From CAVZOY01 sp963777095 (lineage in GTDB: Bacteria > Actinomycetota > Actinomycetes > Mycobacteriales > Geodermatophilaceae), in contig CAVZOY010000001.1 in NCBI GenBank assembly GCA_963777095.1, positions 558,001 through 622,000 of the forward strand: a stretch of 64,000 nucleotides of DNA, given 5' to 3'. Positions 51,431 to 59,821 of the stretch are shown here, piece by piece. A program made the translations under genes and the position numbers. A model generated the notes under the pieces. It worked only from the letters and a program-made list of their open reading frames with translations, did no database searches and was not told where the DNA came from. Position 1 is the stretch's first letter, and the number at the start of each line of letters is the position of its first letter.

Positions 51431-52207
51431 TCAGGCGCGCTCCCAGAACGACTCGGGCAGGGCTTCCACCTCGTCGGCGGAATCTGCCAGGTCGGCGGCG
51501 AGGGGGCGCAGCGCGACGTAGATGGGATCGCCTGTCGCGGCGCGTTCTTCGATCACCGCGGCGCTGACGCGCGCCCGGCCGGCGACGGCGGCACGAAACA
51601 GGTGCCGGTCGGAGCCGAAGCCGTACGCGTCCAGGAGCAGGTGCAGCCTGCGCGCACGGTCCTCGAAGGCCGTGAAACCGGTGGCGGCGACGGCTCGGCG
51701 CGCGAAGAGGGGCACCCACGACAGCGCGACGAACGCCAGGTCGAACTCACGCGACGACGGACCCGCGGTGTCCCAGTCGAAGAACCCGCCCAGCCGGTCG
51801 TCCAGCCAGACCGCGTTGAACGGTGCGGCGTCGTGGTGACCGATGACGAGCCCCGGCCGCCAGGTCTGACCGGCGAACCAGGGCAGCCCTGGCGGAGGCT
51901 CGAAGTCGGCCGTGACGTCGTGCAGTCGCCGGAGCCATGCCCCGACCTGCCGCAAGGCATCGTCCGACCGCGTCCACTCCGGCCAGGGACGACGGTTCCC
52001 GACCGTCTCCCCGGGGAGATGCGTCAGGACCTCCCTGCCCTGCTCGTCGAAGCCGAGCACACGAGGAGCCCCCTCGAAGCCCACCGCCTCGAGATGGCGG
52101 AGCACCGCGTGCACCGCCGGCGTCCACGGCTGCACCGGCCGGTGCACCGTGTCCCCGATCCGCACGGCCCCAGCGGTCCGACCGCCCGGCAACTGCTCCT
52201 CCGTCAC
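51431..52207 (-). CDS. Aminoglycoside phosphotransferase-family kinase (APH-like)
   Basis: A 258-residue protein with the APH kinase core. The catalytic loop is V-I-G-H-H-D-A-A-P-F-N-A-V (HxDxxxxN) and the metal-binding motif G-F-F-D-W-D-T-A-G follows about 15 residues later. The N-lobe is short: the nucleotide Lys region near R-I-G-D-T-V-H-R-P is atypical. It phosphorylates a hydroxyl on a small molecule; whether that is an aminoglycoside, choline, homoserine or other cannot be said. ATG 52207 is the first start. It is divergent from the DUF1876 gene. Confidence 0.82.
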   Translation of the reverse strand: MTEEQLPGGRTAGAVRIGDTVHRPVQPWTPAVHAVLRHLEAVGFEGAPRVLGFDEQGREVLTHLPGETVGNRRPWPEWTRSDDALRQVGAWLRRLHDVTADFEPPPGLPWFAGQTWRPGLVIGHHDAAPFNAVWLDDRLGGFFDWDTAGPSSREFDLAFVALSWVPLFARRAVAATGFTAFEDRARRLHLLLDAYGFGSDRHLFRAAVAGRARVSAAVIEERAATGDPIYVALRPLAADLADSADEVEALPESFWERA

Positions 52208-52270
52208 AACCCGTTCCTACCGCCCCCGGGGCGCACAATGGTGCGGCACACCCGACCCGATGGGATCGCC

Positions 52271-52537
52271 ATGGACACCGTCAAGAAATGGACTGTTCAG
52301 GTCGACATCGACGAGCACGAGGACCGGACCCGCGCAGTCGCCCGTCTGCACGCGGGCGACCAGACACTGGCCGGCACAGGGCTCGCGCGGCTCAATCCCA
52401 CCGACCGTGACGTACCCGAGATCGGGGACGAACTGGCGGTGGCCCGAGCGCTCTCGGAGCTGAGCCACCAGCTGCTCGACATCGCCGCCCGGGACATCGA
52501 GCAGAGCAGCGGCGTACCCGCCCATCCCGTTCTCTGA
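52271..52537 (+). CDS. DUF1876 domain-containing protein
   Basis: An 88-residue protein matching the DUF1876 (dsRBD-like fold) family: K-W-T-V-Q-V-D-I-D-E-H-E-D-R-T-R-A-V-A-R-L-H near the start, then G-L-A-R-L-N-P-T-D-R-D-V-P-E-I-G-D-E-L-A-V-A-R-A-L and L-L-D-I-A-A-R-D-I-E. Family function is unknown. ATG 52271 is preceded by a weak GGGATCGCC, so translation may be moderate. Confidence 0.85.
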   Translation: MDTVKKWTVQVDIDEHEDRTRAVARLHAGDQTLAGTGLARLNPTDRDVPEIGDELAVARALSELSHQLLDIAARDIEQSSGVPAHPVL

Positions 52538-52616
52538 CGCCGGATCGGGAGGCCCTCGGTGGCCGCATCGACGGGGCAGGCCGCATGCTGCCGGGAGACC
52601 ACGCCGAAGGAGCCCG

Positions 52617-53451
52617 ATGACCCCGCTGGCCGACCGGACGATCGACGCCGACCACCGCACCTACGAACGACTGGCCCGTCTCGTCGGCGGCCTGACCGAC
52701 GACCAGCTCACCCGGCCATCGGGCGCGTCGGAGTGGACCGTGGCCCAAGTGGTCTCCCACCTCGGCAGCGGCGCCGAGATCACCCTGGACACGCTGCGCG
52801 CCGCGCAGGACGGTCGCGAACGGGCCGGGGACGCCAACGAGGCGGTGTGGGCGCGGTGGAACGCGATGAGCCCGCGCGAGCAGGCCGACGGCTACCTGCG
52901 TGCCGGCCGCGACCTGGACCGCGCGTTTGCCGACCTGGACCCGGCACAGCGCGCCGAGTTGCGCGTCCCCATGGGCTTCCTGCCGGAGCCTGCGGAAATA
53001 GACCTGTTCACCGGCATGCGCCTCCAGGAGGCGGCCCTCCACGCATGGGACGTCGAGGTCGCCGTCGACCCATCGGCGACCGTGCCGGCCGACGTCGCGG
53101 ACGTGCTCGTCGACCAGTACCTCGGTCCCCTCGGGTTCATGCTCGGCTTCACCGCCAAGCCCGATCAGCTCAGCGACCGCCCGGTGTCGCTCGTCGTCCG
53201 GACGACGTCACCTGACCGGACACTGGGCCTGCGGCTCGCCGAGCAGGCGCAACTGACCGACGGCCCGGCGAGGCCGACGGTGAGGTCCGGCTGCCCTGGA
53301 GACGCTGCCCCGCCTGCTCACCGGCCGGCTGCGCGAGTCGGACACCCTCGTGGTGGACGGGCCGGTGTCCCTGGCGGACCTCCGTCAGGTGTTCCCGGGT
53401 ACTGAGCAGACCCGACCGTCCGATGGCGGAGGAGTCGAGGAGGTCGCGTGA
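52617..53451 (+). pseudogene. Mycothiol-dependent maleylpyruvate isomerase family protein, frame disturbed near 53265-53297
   Basis: The first ~215 residues are intact: Y-E-R-L-A-R-L-V-G-G-L-T-D-D-Q-L-T-R-P-S-G-A-S-E-W-T-V and V-V-S-H-L-G-S-G-A-E-I give the DinB-like N-terminal helices, and L-H-A-W-D-V-E-V-A is the conserved His motif. The reading frame of the C-terminus (L-E-T-L-P-R-L-L-T-G-R-L-R-E-S-D and A-D-L-R-Q-V-F-P-G-T) is offset by one net inserted base between 53265 and 53297. The corrected stop at 53449-53451 overlaps the next start as GTGA, which supports the correction. Corrected length is about 277 residues. It probably acts in mycothiol-linked metabolism. Confidence 0.78.
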
Positions 53452-54401
53452 GAGCAGCCGTCTACGACCGGTACGGAGGCCCCGACGTCCTGCGCATCGA
53501 CGACGTGCCCGTGCCGGCTCCCGGCCCCGGCCAGGTGCTGGTCGAGGTCGCCGCGACCTCGGTCAACCTCAGCGACTGGGAGGGCCTGCGCGGGTCGCCG
53601 TTCTACGCGCGCCTGGGTGGGCTGAGGTCCCCGTCCCGTCGGACGCTGGGGTCCGACATCGCGGGCCGCGTGACGGACATCGGCGAGGGCGTCACCCGGT
53701 TCCGGCCGGGCGACGAGGTGTACGGCGACAACCTCGCGCTCCTGGGCGGCTTCGCCGAACAGGCGGTCGCAGCCGAGTCCGCGCTGGCCCCCAAGCCGGC
53801 CGGCTTGACGTTCGCCCAGGCGTCCACCCTCCCCCAGGCCGGCGCGATCGCCCTGCAGGGGACCGCCGGTGCCGCCGCAGGTCGCCGGGTGCTGATCAAC
53901 GGCGGCGGCGGGGGGTCCGGCTCGTTCGCTATCCAGCTGGCCAAGCGACTGGGCGCACACGTGACCGGCGTCGACAACGCCCTGAAACTCGACTTCATGC
54001 GGTCGCTCGGCGCGGACGACGTCCTCGACCACCGCCGCGACGACTTCACCCGGCAGGAGCCGTACGACCTCGTCCTGGACCTGGTCGCCTACCGGTCGGT
54101 GTTCGCCTACCGACGGGCCCTCGTCCGCGGTGGCCGGTACCGCTGCGTCGGCGGGCCCGTGCGTGCACTGCTGCGCGTGGTGACCGTCGGCTGGCTGGCC
54201 GGCCGGCTCACCGGTCGCCGGCTGGGCGTCCTCGTGGTGCGACCGGGACCGGCCGCGTTCACTCCGCTGGCCGACCTCTGCGTCTCGGGCGAGATCGACA
54301 TCCACGTCGACCGCACGTTCGGACTGGACGACGTGGCGGAGGCCCTGGCCCACGTCGGCGAGGGGCGCGCCCTCGGCAAGGTCGTCGTCCAGATCAGCTG
54401 A
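53448..54401 (+). CDS. Medium-chain dehydrogenase/reductase (quinone oxidoreductase-like, zinc-independent)
   Basis: A 317-residue MDR enzyme. The GroES-like half (1-115) starts V-R-A-A-V-Y-D-R-Y-G-G-P-D-V-L and carries V-N-L-S-D-W and G-S-D-I-A-G-R-V; the Rossmann half has V-L-I-N-G-G-G-G-G-S-G-S-F-A-I-Q-L-A-K. The NAD(P)-binding Gly-rich loop is present. Zinc-ligand cysteines of classical alcohol dehydrogenases are absent. It probably reduces quinones or enones with NADPH. It overlaps the previous gene by 4 bp (GTGA), so the two are translationally coupled. Confidence 0.87.
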   Translation: MRAAVYDRYGGPDVLRIDDVPVPAPGPGQVLVEVAATSVNLSDWEGLRGSPFYARLGGLRSPSRRTLGSDIAGRVTDIGEGVTRFRPGDEVYGDNLALLGGFAEQAVAAESALAPKPAGLTFAQASTLPQAGAIALQGTAGAAAGRRVLINGGGGGSGSFAIQLAKRLGAHVTGVDNALKLDFMRSLGADDVLDHRRDDFTRQEPYDLVLDLVAYRSVFAYRRALVRGGRYRCVGGPVRALLRVVTVGWLAGRLTGRRLGVLVVRPGPAAFTPLADLCVSGEIDIHVDRTFGLDDVAEALAHVGEGRALGKVVVQIS

Positions 54402-54416
54402 TGGCCACGTCCGACG

Positions 54417-54950
54417 TCAGTTCGGGTCGCGCCCCGTGTAGGCGAGGAGTCGCTGCTGGGGGGTCGCGTCGTCCCCGACGGGGATCTCGGCCGCGAAGAC
54501 ACCTGTGCGCTGCTCGTCGGTGAATCGACCGTGGATGCAGTCGTACGCCGCCTGGGCCAGGCCGTCGGGCATGGTCGGGTCCTGATCCGTCGCGCGCGCC
54601 AGGTCCCAGCCGTGGAGCAACTGGTCGCTGAACGCGATACCCAGCGCGGGACCGGTCTTCTCGACGGCGCCGTCCTGTCCGTAGGCGTCCAGCACCTCGG
54701 CAGTGGCGCGGTCGAAGTCGACCACGGGGTCGTCCGTGAGCAGGGACGGCGGGGTCGGGGACGGCGGCGCCGCCTTCTCGCCACGAGCCGCCCCGGCGAA
54801 GTAGCGCTGGGTGTCGAGCATGTGGTTGATCAGGTCGCGGACCTGCCAGTCCGGGCACGGGGTCGGCGCATCCAGGTCGTGCGCTCCGGCAACCTTCTCG
54901 GCGGTCCATCGGCTGGCCCGGCCGTAGAGATCACGAAGATCTGACTCCAT
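54417..54950 (-). CDS. TIGR03086 family DinB-like metal-binding protein
   Basis: A 177-residue four-helix-bundle protein. T-P-C-P-D-W-Q-V-R-D-L-I-N-H-M-L-D-T near 30 and the later L-L-H-G-W-D-L-A-R-A-T-D near 115 hold the His residues of this mycothiol-associated DinB superfamily group. G-I-A-F-S-D-Q precedes the second His. The exact reaction is unknown. A 43-bp element (55051-55093) lies 100 bp upstream and recurs upstream of the receiver gene. Confidence 0.85.
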   Translation of the reverse strand: MESDLRDLYGRASRWTAEKVAGAHDLDAPTPCPDWQVRDLINHMLDTQRYFAGAARGEKAAPPSPTPPSLLTDDPVVDFDRATAEVLDAYGQDGAVEKTGPALGIAFSDQLLHGWDLARATDQDPTMPDGLAQAAYDCIHGRFTDEQRTGVFAAEIPVGDDATPQQRLLAYTGRDPN

Positions 54951-55050
54951 CAGAGGGCTCCTCTCCGGTCGGAGGAGCAGCTACCCGTGTCGGACGTCCT
55001 CGAAGCCGCCCCGGGGTGACGGATGCGCTGGATGCCACGGATGGGACGAG

Positions 55051-55093
55051 GCGCACCCCTGCGTCGGCTTCCGGCGATGAAGGGTGTGAGATG
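55051..55093. promoter_or_regulatory. Duplicated upstream element, copy 1
   Basis: GCGCACCCCTGCG then CGGCGATGA and a GGGTGTGA-like end. It matches 55661-55703 at about 25 of the first 30 bases. It lies 101 bp upstream of the minus-strand start at 54950; copy 2 lies 99 bp upstream of the minus-strand start at 55562. Confidence 0.5.
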
Positions 55094-55154
55094 GCCGCGT
55101 CAGCGACCGTCCCGGGTCTTCCCCCGTGGGCCCGGGCCGGCTCGTCTGACGCGG

Positions 55155-55562
55155 TCATCTCCCTGCGCTCGTCGGGCTGCTCGTCGAGCTCCATTCCGTC
55201 CCACCGCTTGCCACCTGCCGGACCCGATCCGGCAGGGCGACGACGTCGGCCTTGGACATCCACCCCACCGCCCCCGGAGGCCGCGCCTCCTGGAACGAGT
55301 CCGCGCTGGACGACGCGGTGAGCAGCAGGACGCGCGACCGGGGCCGCACGGCCAGGAGCCGGCGCGTGGCCTCGATCCCGTCCGTGCCGGGCATGCTCAC
55401 GTCCATCAGGACGACATCGGGACGGGTACGGAGGACGGCGTCCACCACCTCGCCGCCGTCGCAGCACTCCCCCACCACCGTGATGCCCTCCGCCTCGCTG
55501 AGCACGTCGACCATGAGCCTCCGCAGGGGCGCGTGGTCATCGACCACCAGAACCCTCGTCAT
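55155..55562 (-). CDS. Orphan response-regulator receiver protein (135 aa, no output domain)
   Basis: A receiver domain on its own. V-L-V-V-D-D-H gives the acidic pair Asp8-Asp9, V-V-L-M-D-V-S-M-P-G the phosphoacceptor Asp54, L-L-L-T-A-S the switch Thr82, and G-W-M-S-K-A-D the conserved Lys104. The NarL-like start suggests descent from a LuxR-type response regulator, but the HTH is missing: the chain stops after a short S/T-rich tail. An undetected indel could have cut it short, given the frame errors elsewhere. No histidine kinase is adjacent. ATG 55562 matches the usual M-T-R-V-L-V-V-D-D start. Confidence 0.82.
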   Translation of the reverse strand: MTRVLVVDDHAPLRRLMVDVLSEAEGITVVGECCDGGEVVDAVLRTRPDVVLMDVSMPGTDGIEATRRLLAVRPRSRVLLLTASSSADSFQEARPPGAVGWMSKADVVALPDRVRQVASGGTEWSSTSSPTSAGR

Positions 55563-55660
55563 GACGTCGAAGACGCCGTCCATCGCCCTGCATGACGCGA
55601 GGACGTCCGCCTCGCCGGGGGTGCCGCTCGGGAAATCGTTACCGATTCGGCATCTGGCCC

Positions 55661-55703
55661 GCGCACCCCTGCGCCGCCGATCGGCGATGACGAGGATGTG
55701 ATG
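55661..55703. promoter_or_regulatory. Duplicated upstream element, copy 2
   Basis: Same orientation as copy 1 (55051-55093), 99 bp upstream of the receiver gene start at 55562 and about 90 bp before the plus-strand gene at 55790. Confidence 0.5.
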
Positions 55704-55789
55704 ACTCCGCCGTCGGCTTCTCCGCTACTGCTCCCGGCACCCGCCCCGACGACGGCACTCGCCGTGTGCCCGGCACCGTGGAGGCGGCC

Positions 55790-55948
55790 GTGAACCTGAG
55801 GAGGGTCGTCTACTCGCTGGTCGTCGGTCTTCTCGTCCTGTACGTGATCCAGTTCCCGGAGCAGGCCGGGCGGATGGTCCGCACGGCCGCCGACGGCCTC
55901 GTCGTCGCCGGCGCCTCGCTGGTCTCCTTCGTCGGCTCCATGGTCTAG
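55790..55948 (+). CDS. Small membrane protein (52 aa)
   Basis: V-N-L-R-R-V-V-Y-S-L-V-V-G-L-L-V-L-Y-V-I is a single hydrophobic helix, followed by Q-F-P-E-Q-A-G-R-M-V-R and a second hydrophobic segment A-G-A-S-L-V-S-F-V-G-S. GTG 55790 follows GGAGGCGGCC. It ends one base before the start of the DUF6625 gene, so they are co-transcribed and probably work together. I recall similar ~50-residue proteins in actinobacteria; function is unknown. Confidence 0.65.
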   Translation: MNLRRVVYSLVVGLLVLYVIQFPEQAGRMVRTAADGLVVAGASLVSFVGSMV

Positions 55949-55949
55949 C

Positions 55950-56915
55950 GTGCCGCCGGTGGCGGGCCCATCGATCCGGCTGGTCGTGCCCTACTACGGC
56001 GAGCGCCCGTCGTACCTGCCCCTCGTGGTCAGGAGCATGGCCCACAACCCCGACGTGCACTGGCTGCTGATCACCGACGAGCCGGTCGTGGACGCGCCGC
56101 CCAACGTCAGCGTGGTCGTCTGCGAGTTCGAGGACCTCGTCGCCCGCGTCCAGCACCACTTCGACTTCGAGATCTCCCTGGAACGGCCGTACAAGCTGTG
56201 CGACTACCGTCCCGCCTTCGGCGAGATCTTCCGCGAGGAGCTCTCCGGCTTCGACTTCTGGGGTCATTGCGACCTCGACCTGGTCTTCGGGCGGATTCGC
56301 GACCACCTGCCCCTCGAGGCCTTCGAGGCCGACAAGGTGCTGATCCAGGGCAACTTCGCGCTGTACCGGAACACCGCCGAGGCGGCCGGATGGTTCCGCC
56401 ACGAGATCGACGGCATCAGCTACCGAGAGGTGATGACCGACCCGGCTGCCCGGCACTTCGACGAGGGAGCCGGCATCTACTACATCCTCCGCGACCTGGG
56501 CGTGCCGATGTGGAACGAGCGGAGGATCTTCGACCTCTCGTTCCACCGGTACCGCACGCGAGCGGAAGACCTTGAAGTCCGCAACCCTCGCCGCTACGCG
56601 TGGGAGAAGGGCGAGGTTTGCGAGTACCGGCTCGAGGGCGGGGACATCGTGCGGCGCACCGCGCTGCTGATCCACCTCCAGAAGCGGACGATGCGACCAC
56701 CCTCGGCGCAGGTACTGGCGGCTGACCGGTACTGGATCACGGCCAACGGCTTCGCGGTCCAGGACACGGTGTCGAAGTGGGCCATCCGTGCGGCGAGGAT
56801 TCCGGCCGGCCCCGAACTTCTCCCGTTCTACGTGCGCAGGATCCAGCGGAGCATCCGTCGCCGCGCGGCTCGGAAGAAGGCGGCCCGCGAGCGGTCCGCG
56901 GCTGCGCGGTCGTAG
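55950..56915 (+). CDS. DUF6625 family glycosyltransferase-like protein
   Basis: A 321-residue protein. I-R-L-V-V-P-Y-Y-G-E-R-P-S-Y-L near the start and H-W-L-L-I-T-D-E match the beginning of a GT-A-like fold. W-G-H-C-D-L-D-L-V-F-G holds a D-x-D motif that would bind metal and a nucleotide sugar. Y-K-L-C-D-Y-R-P-A-F-G and later F-H-R-Y conserved blocks agree with DUF6625. The C-terminus is very basic (R-R-R-A-A-R-K-K-A). It probably modifies a cell-surface glycan. GTG 55950. Confidence 0.78.
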   Translation: MPPVAGPSIRLVVPYYGERPSYLPLVVRSMAHNPDVHWLLITDEPVVDAPPNVSVVVCEFEDLVARVQHHFDFEISLERPYKLCDYRPAFGEIFREELSGFDFWGHCDLDLVFGRIRDHLPLEAFEADKVLIQGNFALYRNTAEAAGWFRHEIDGISYREVMTDPAARHFDEGAGIYYILRDLGVPMWNERRIFDLSFHRYRTRAEDLEVRNPRRYAWEKGEVCEYRLEGGDIVRRTALLIHLQKRTMRPPSAQVLAADRYWITANGFAVQDTVSKWAIRAARIPAGPELLPFYVRRIQRSIRRRAARKKAARERSAAARS

Positions 56916-56957
56916 CCGAGGACCGACGGGCATGCCGGGCTCGCGCAGGAACGGGCC

Positions 56958-57596
56958 TCAGTCTGCCCCGGCGGGGTGGCCGTCGGCGTCGGTGCGCGTG
57001 GCCTGGGTCGAGAACTTCGACAGGAAGACCTCGAACCGGCCGTCGGGCCGCTCGGACAGTGTCGCGCCGTCCTGCCAGATCCCGTTGTCGTCCCACCACT
57101 GGCTGCCGGCGGGGTCGCCCTGGTTCTGATGGATGTTGTGCATGCCCAGACCGGTCGTGAAGGGCTCGCCGAAGACGAGCAGCCGGCGTCCCGGGACCAG
57201 GATCGGCTCCAGCGCCTCGGCGGCCTGGACGTGCGACCCCGACGTCCACTCCGGGGTCCGGCTCCCGCCGAGCCACCCCAGCAGGCAGCCGAGTCGCGGC
57301 GAGAGCGCCGGGTGCCGCTGGAAGTCCAGCGCGCCGGAATCCGGCGCGCGGGCCAGGTCGTGCGTCCCGGGCGGGAGGCCAGGAACCGTTCCGAGCGCCG
57401 AGGCCGACAGGGTCAGAAGCCGCCACTCGACGCCGACCGCGGACATCTTGCTGTCCACGTCCACCGCGCACCGGTGGCGGCCCGCCGGGGCGTCGACCTC
57501 CAGGTTGACGTGGAACCACCGGCCCTGGTCGTCCGGCCGGTCACGGAAGGAGCGGTGCAGGACGCCGACGAGCACTCCGTAGCGGTCCAGCGGCAC
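56958..57596 (-). CDS. DUF2278 family protein (YukJ-like)
   Basis: A 212-residue protein. V-V-P-L-D-R-Y-G-V-L-V-G-V-L opens it; H-R-C-A-V-D-V-D-S-K and the hallmark G-L-G-M-H-N-I-H-Q-N-Q-G-D-P near 155 identify DUF2278/YukJ. In Bacillus yukJ is near a secretion locus; the biochemical role is unknown. GTG 57596 has no clear ribosome-binding site and a TACGCT hexamer just upstream, so it may be leaderless. The open frame continues upstream to 57917 but that part has no family similarity. Confidence 0.8.
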   Translation of the reverse strand: MPLDRYGVLVGVLHRSFRDRPDDQGRWFHVNLEVDAPAGRHRCAVDVDSKMSAVGVEWRLLTLSASALGTVPGLPPGTHDLARAPDSGALDFQRHPALSPRLGCLLGWLGGSRTPEWTSGSHVQAAEALEPILVPGRRLLVFGEPFTTGLGMHNIHQNQGDPAGSQWWDDNGIWQDGATLSERPDGRFEVFLSKFSTQATRTDADGHPAGAD

Positions 57597-57661
57597 GACC
57601 CGCAGCGTAGGACCGTCGCCGCCGTCCGGGGAGGCCGAACGCCGCGCTCGACGGGGCCGGC

Positions 57662-57910
57662 TCAGCCGTGGACGGGGACGTCGTCCTCCCGCGTGCCCGC
57701 ATCCGGCTCGGCCCCACGCCGGCTCGACCGGGCACCCAGGTACTCCTGCCACTCCGACCGCCCGTTCAGCGAGGCCGCGGCAGCTCCGATCACGAAGAAC
57801 GCCACGGCGACGATGCTCACGACGAGCAGCACGGTGGCGATGTTCTCCCAGCCGAACGTCGGCGGGACGGTCAGGTTGCCGGGCGGCGGCGGGGTCGGGA
57901 CGGGCGCCAT
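57662..57910 (-). CDS. Small single-pass membrane protein (82 aa)
   Basis: M-A-P-V-P-T-P-P-P-P-G-N-L-T-V-P-P-T-F-G-W precedes one hydrophobic helix (I-A-T-V-L-L-V-V-S-I-V-A-V-A-F-F), then a short charged cytoplasmic tail N-G-R-S-E-W-Q-E-Y-L-G-A-R. The Pro-rich N-terminus lies outside if oriented by the positive-inside rule. No family is recognised. It is 65 bp upstream of, and co-directional with, the DUF2278 gene. Confidence 0.65.
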   Translation of the reverse strand: MAPVPTPPPPGNLTVPPTFGWENIATVLLVVSIVAVAFFVIGAAAASLNGRSEWQEYLGARSSRRGAEPDAGTREDDVPVHG

Positions 57911-58132
57911 GGCACAACGGTGCGCTCGATCGTGCGCGGGAGAACGTCCGGCGCCGCTGCGGTCACCCTGCCGAGCGAGGTGACGCACCGCGTGCGTCGT
58001 CCGGGCACGGCCCCCGTCCGGGCGGCGCAACCCTCCATAAGGGTGACGCCCGTCCGGCATCCGGAGCCGCACGCGATGCTGCGCCGTAGCGTTTCGAGAC
58101 TCGGACCAGGACTGCGTGGGGAGACAGGTGGG

Positions 58133-59119
58133 ATGAGCGTCGAGCTGCATGCCGACGGCGAGGCCGGCCGGCTCCCGAGAGCGCTCGAGCTGGTGCTGGG
58201 AGACGAGCCGGAGGATCGCGAGCGGCCCAACGTCTCCGGCGACCTGCCGACCGTCCTCGAGGTTGCCCCGATGTTCCGCCGCGCCGTCGTCGGCTACGAC
58301 CGGTTCCAGGTCGACACCTACGTCCGGTGGGCGGAGGACGAGCTCGCGACGGCCGACCGCGAGCGCCGGCACCTCGAGGGGCGTCACCTGCGTGCGCAGA
58401 CCGCGCTCGAGGAGGCGCAGCAGCTGCTGTCCCACTCCTCCACCGGTGGCGAGTTCATCCAGCTGTCCTCAAGGATCGGGTCGATGCTCGCCGCCGCGGC
58501 CGACCAGGCCGAGAGCATGCACGCCGACGCGGCGGCCGACCGCGCCGCCGCCTCGGCCGAGGCCGAGCGGACCGTCGCCGAGGCCGAGCAGCGGCTGGCC
58601 GATGCTCGCGCCGAGGCAGAACGGATGGTCACCGAGGCGACCACCGAGGCAGGGCAGGTTCTCGCCCATGCCGATCACATGGTGGACGAGGCCGAACGCG
58701 CGCTCGAGGCGGCCCACGCGGAGATCGCGGTCCGGCTCGCGGAGATCTCCGCGGCCGAGCTGCGCGCCGCCGAGGCCGCCGACCTGGTACGGCAACTGGC
58801 CGTGGACGACGCGACGGCCGCCCGGCTGCAGGCCCGCTCCGAGATCGTCGCGATGCTCGGCACCGCGCGCGAGGAGCGCCGGCGGGCGGACGCCGCGGCG
58901 GCCGCGACGCGCGAGCGTCTGGACCGCGAGGCGGCAGCGCGCTACGTCGCCCTCGTCGCCGAGGTCGAGACGCTCGAGCACCGCCGTGCCGCCCTCCGCG
59001 CGGAGATCGAGCTGCTGAGCGGCCCGGTCCCGGGTCCGCAGCGCGAGGGGCTCGACGTCCACCTGCGCCGCTTCCTCGACCGGTTCCACCTGCGGCCCCG
59101 CTCGCTGCGCGCGCCCTGA
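58133..59119 (+). CDS. DivIVA-like coiled-coil protein
   Basis: A 328-residue protein. The N-terminal ~80 residues contain R-R-A-V-V-G-Y-D-R-F-Q-V-D-T-Y-V-R-W-A-E-D-E-L, the V-x-G-Y-x-x-x-x-V-D-x-Y form of DivIVA/GpsB domains. The rest is a long Ala/Glu/Arg coiled coil (about 85-300) with L-E-H-R-R-A-A-L-R-A-E-I-E-L-L near the end. Such proteins bind curved membrane and organise cell-pole growth or septation. ATG 58133 follows AGGTGGG. A TAGCGT hexamer near 58086 could be the -10. Confidence 0.8.
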   Translation: MSVELHADGEAGRLPRALELVLGDEPEDRERPNVSGDLPTVLEVAPMFRRAVVGYDRFQVDTYVRWAEDELATADRERRHLEGRHLRAQTALEEAQQLLSHSSTGGEFIQLSSRIGSMLAAAADQAESMHADAAADRAAASAEAERTVAEAEQRLADARAEAERMVTEATTEAGQVLAHADHMVDEAERALEAAHAEIAVRLAEISAAELRAAEAADLVRQLAVDDATAARLQARSEIVAMLGTAREERRRADAAAAATRERLDREAAARYVALVAEVETLEHRRAALRAEIELLSGPVPGPQREGLDVHLRRFLDRFHLRPRSLRAP

Positions 59120-59247
59120 CGGTCCGCCGCGCGGCGGGCCGGCACGCACTCGGCGATTCGCAGCGTTCCGCGTCGCTCGACGCACTCCGATCCGCTCGAC
59201 GGGTGAAGACTCCGACGCCTTCAGTGCATCCGCTCTCGGAGGCCGTC

Positions 59248-59698
59248 ATGTTCCCCACCACACGCCGAACCGTCCGTTCCGGGCCCGCCCGCCTCGCCGG
59301 AGCGGCCGTCATCGTCGCTGCTCGCCGCGTGCGGCGGCGGAGGGAACGACGCCGACTCGTCCGCCGCCGCCGGCGAGGACGACTTCTGCACCCAGGCCGC
59401 GGAGCTCGACCAGCGGGTCGAGTCGGCGCTGTCCGATCTGGAGGGCGACGACCCGTCGGTGGCCGACGCATTCGAGCAGCTGTCGCAGGAGCTGCGCGCC
59501 ATGGACCCGCCCGACGAGATCGCCGCCGACTGGGATGCGATGGCGGGCGGCCTGGATCGGCTGGCCGCCGCGTTCGCGGACTTCGACCTCACCGATCCCG
59601 ACTCGCTCGAGGCCCTCGAGGAGGCCGAGGGCGAGCTCACGACGGCGAGCGAGAACGTGGAGACCTACCTCCGCGACGAGTGCGGCATCGATCCCTGA
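59248..59698 (+). pseudogene. Small lipoprotein, one +1 frameshift near base 59316
   Basis: Corrected product is 149 residues. M-F-P-T-T-R-R-T-V-R-S starts a signal sequence that, once one base is removed near 59316, ends in the lipobox L-L-A-A-C-G-G-G-G. The mature part is acidic: D-D-F-C-T-Q-A-A-E-L-D-Q-R-V-E-S and D-P-P-D-E-I-A-A-D-W-D-A-M-A-G-G. It ends in D-E-C-G-I-D-P, so two Cys may pair. No family is recognised. The break lies within the signal peptide. Confidence 0.7.
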
Positions 59699-59821
59699 CC
59701 TGCGCCGCGCGACCGGAGGATCCGCTCGACGATTTCCCGCGTTGCCACTTCCCCCGAGACCGTCGTCCGTGATCGACTGCGCTCGTGCCGTGACGGCGAT
59801 CACACGGATCAAGGGGCAGGG

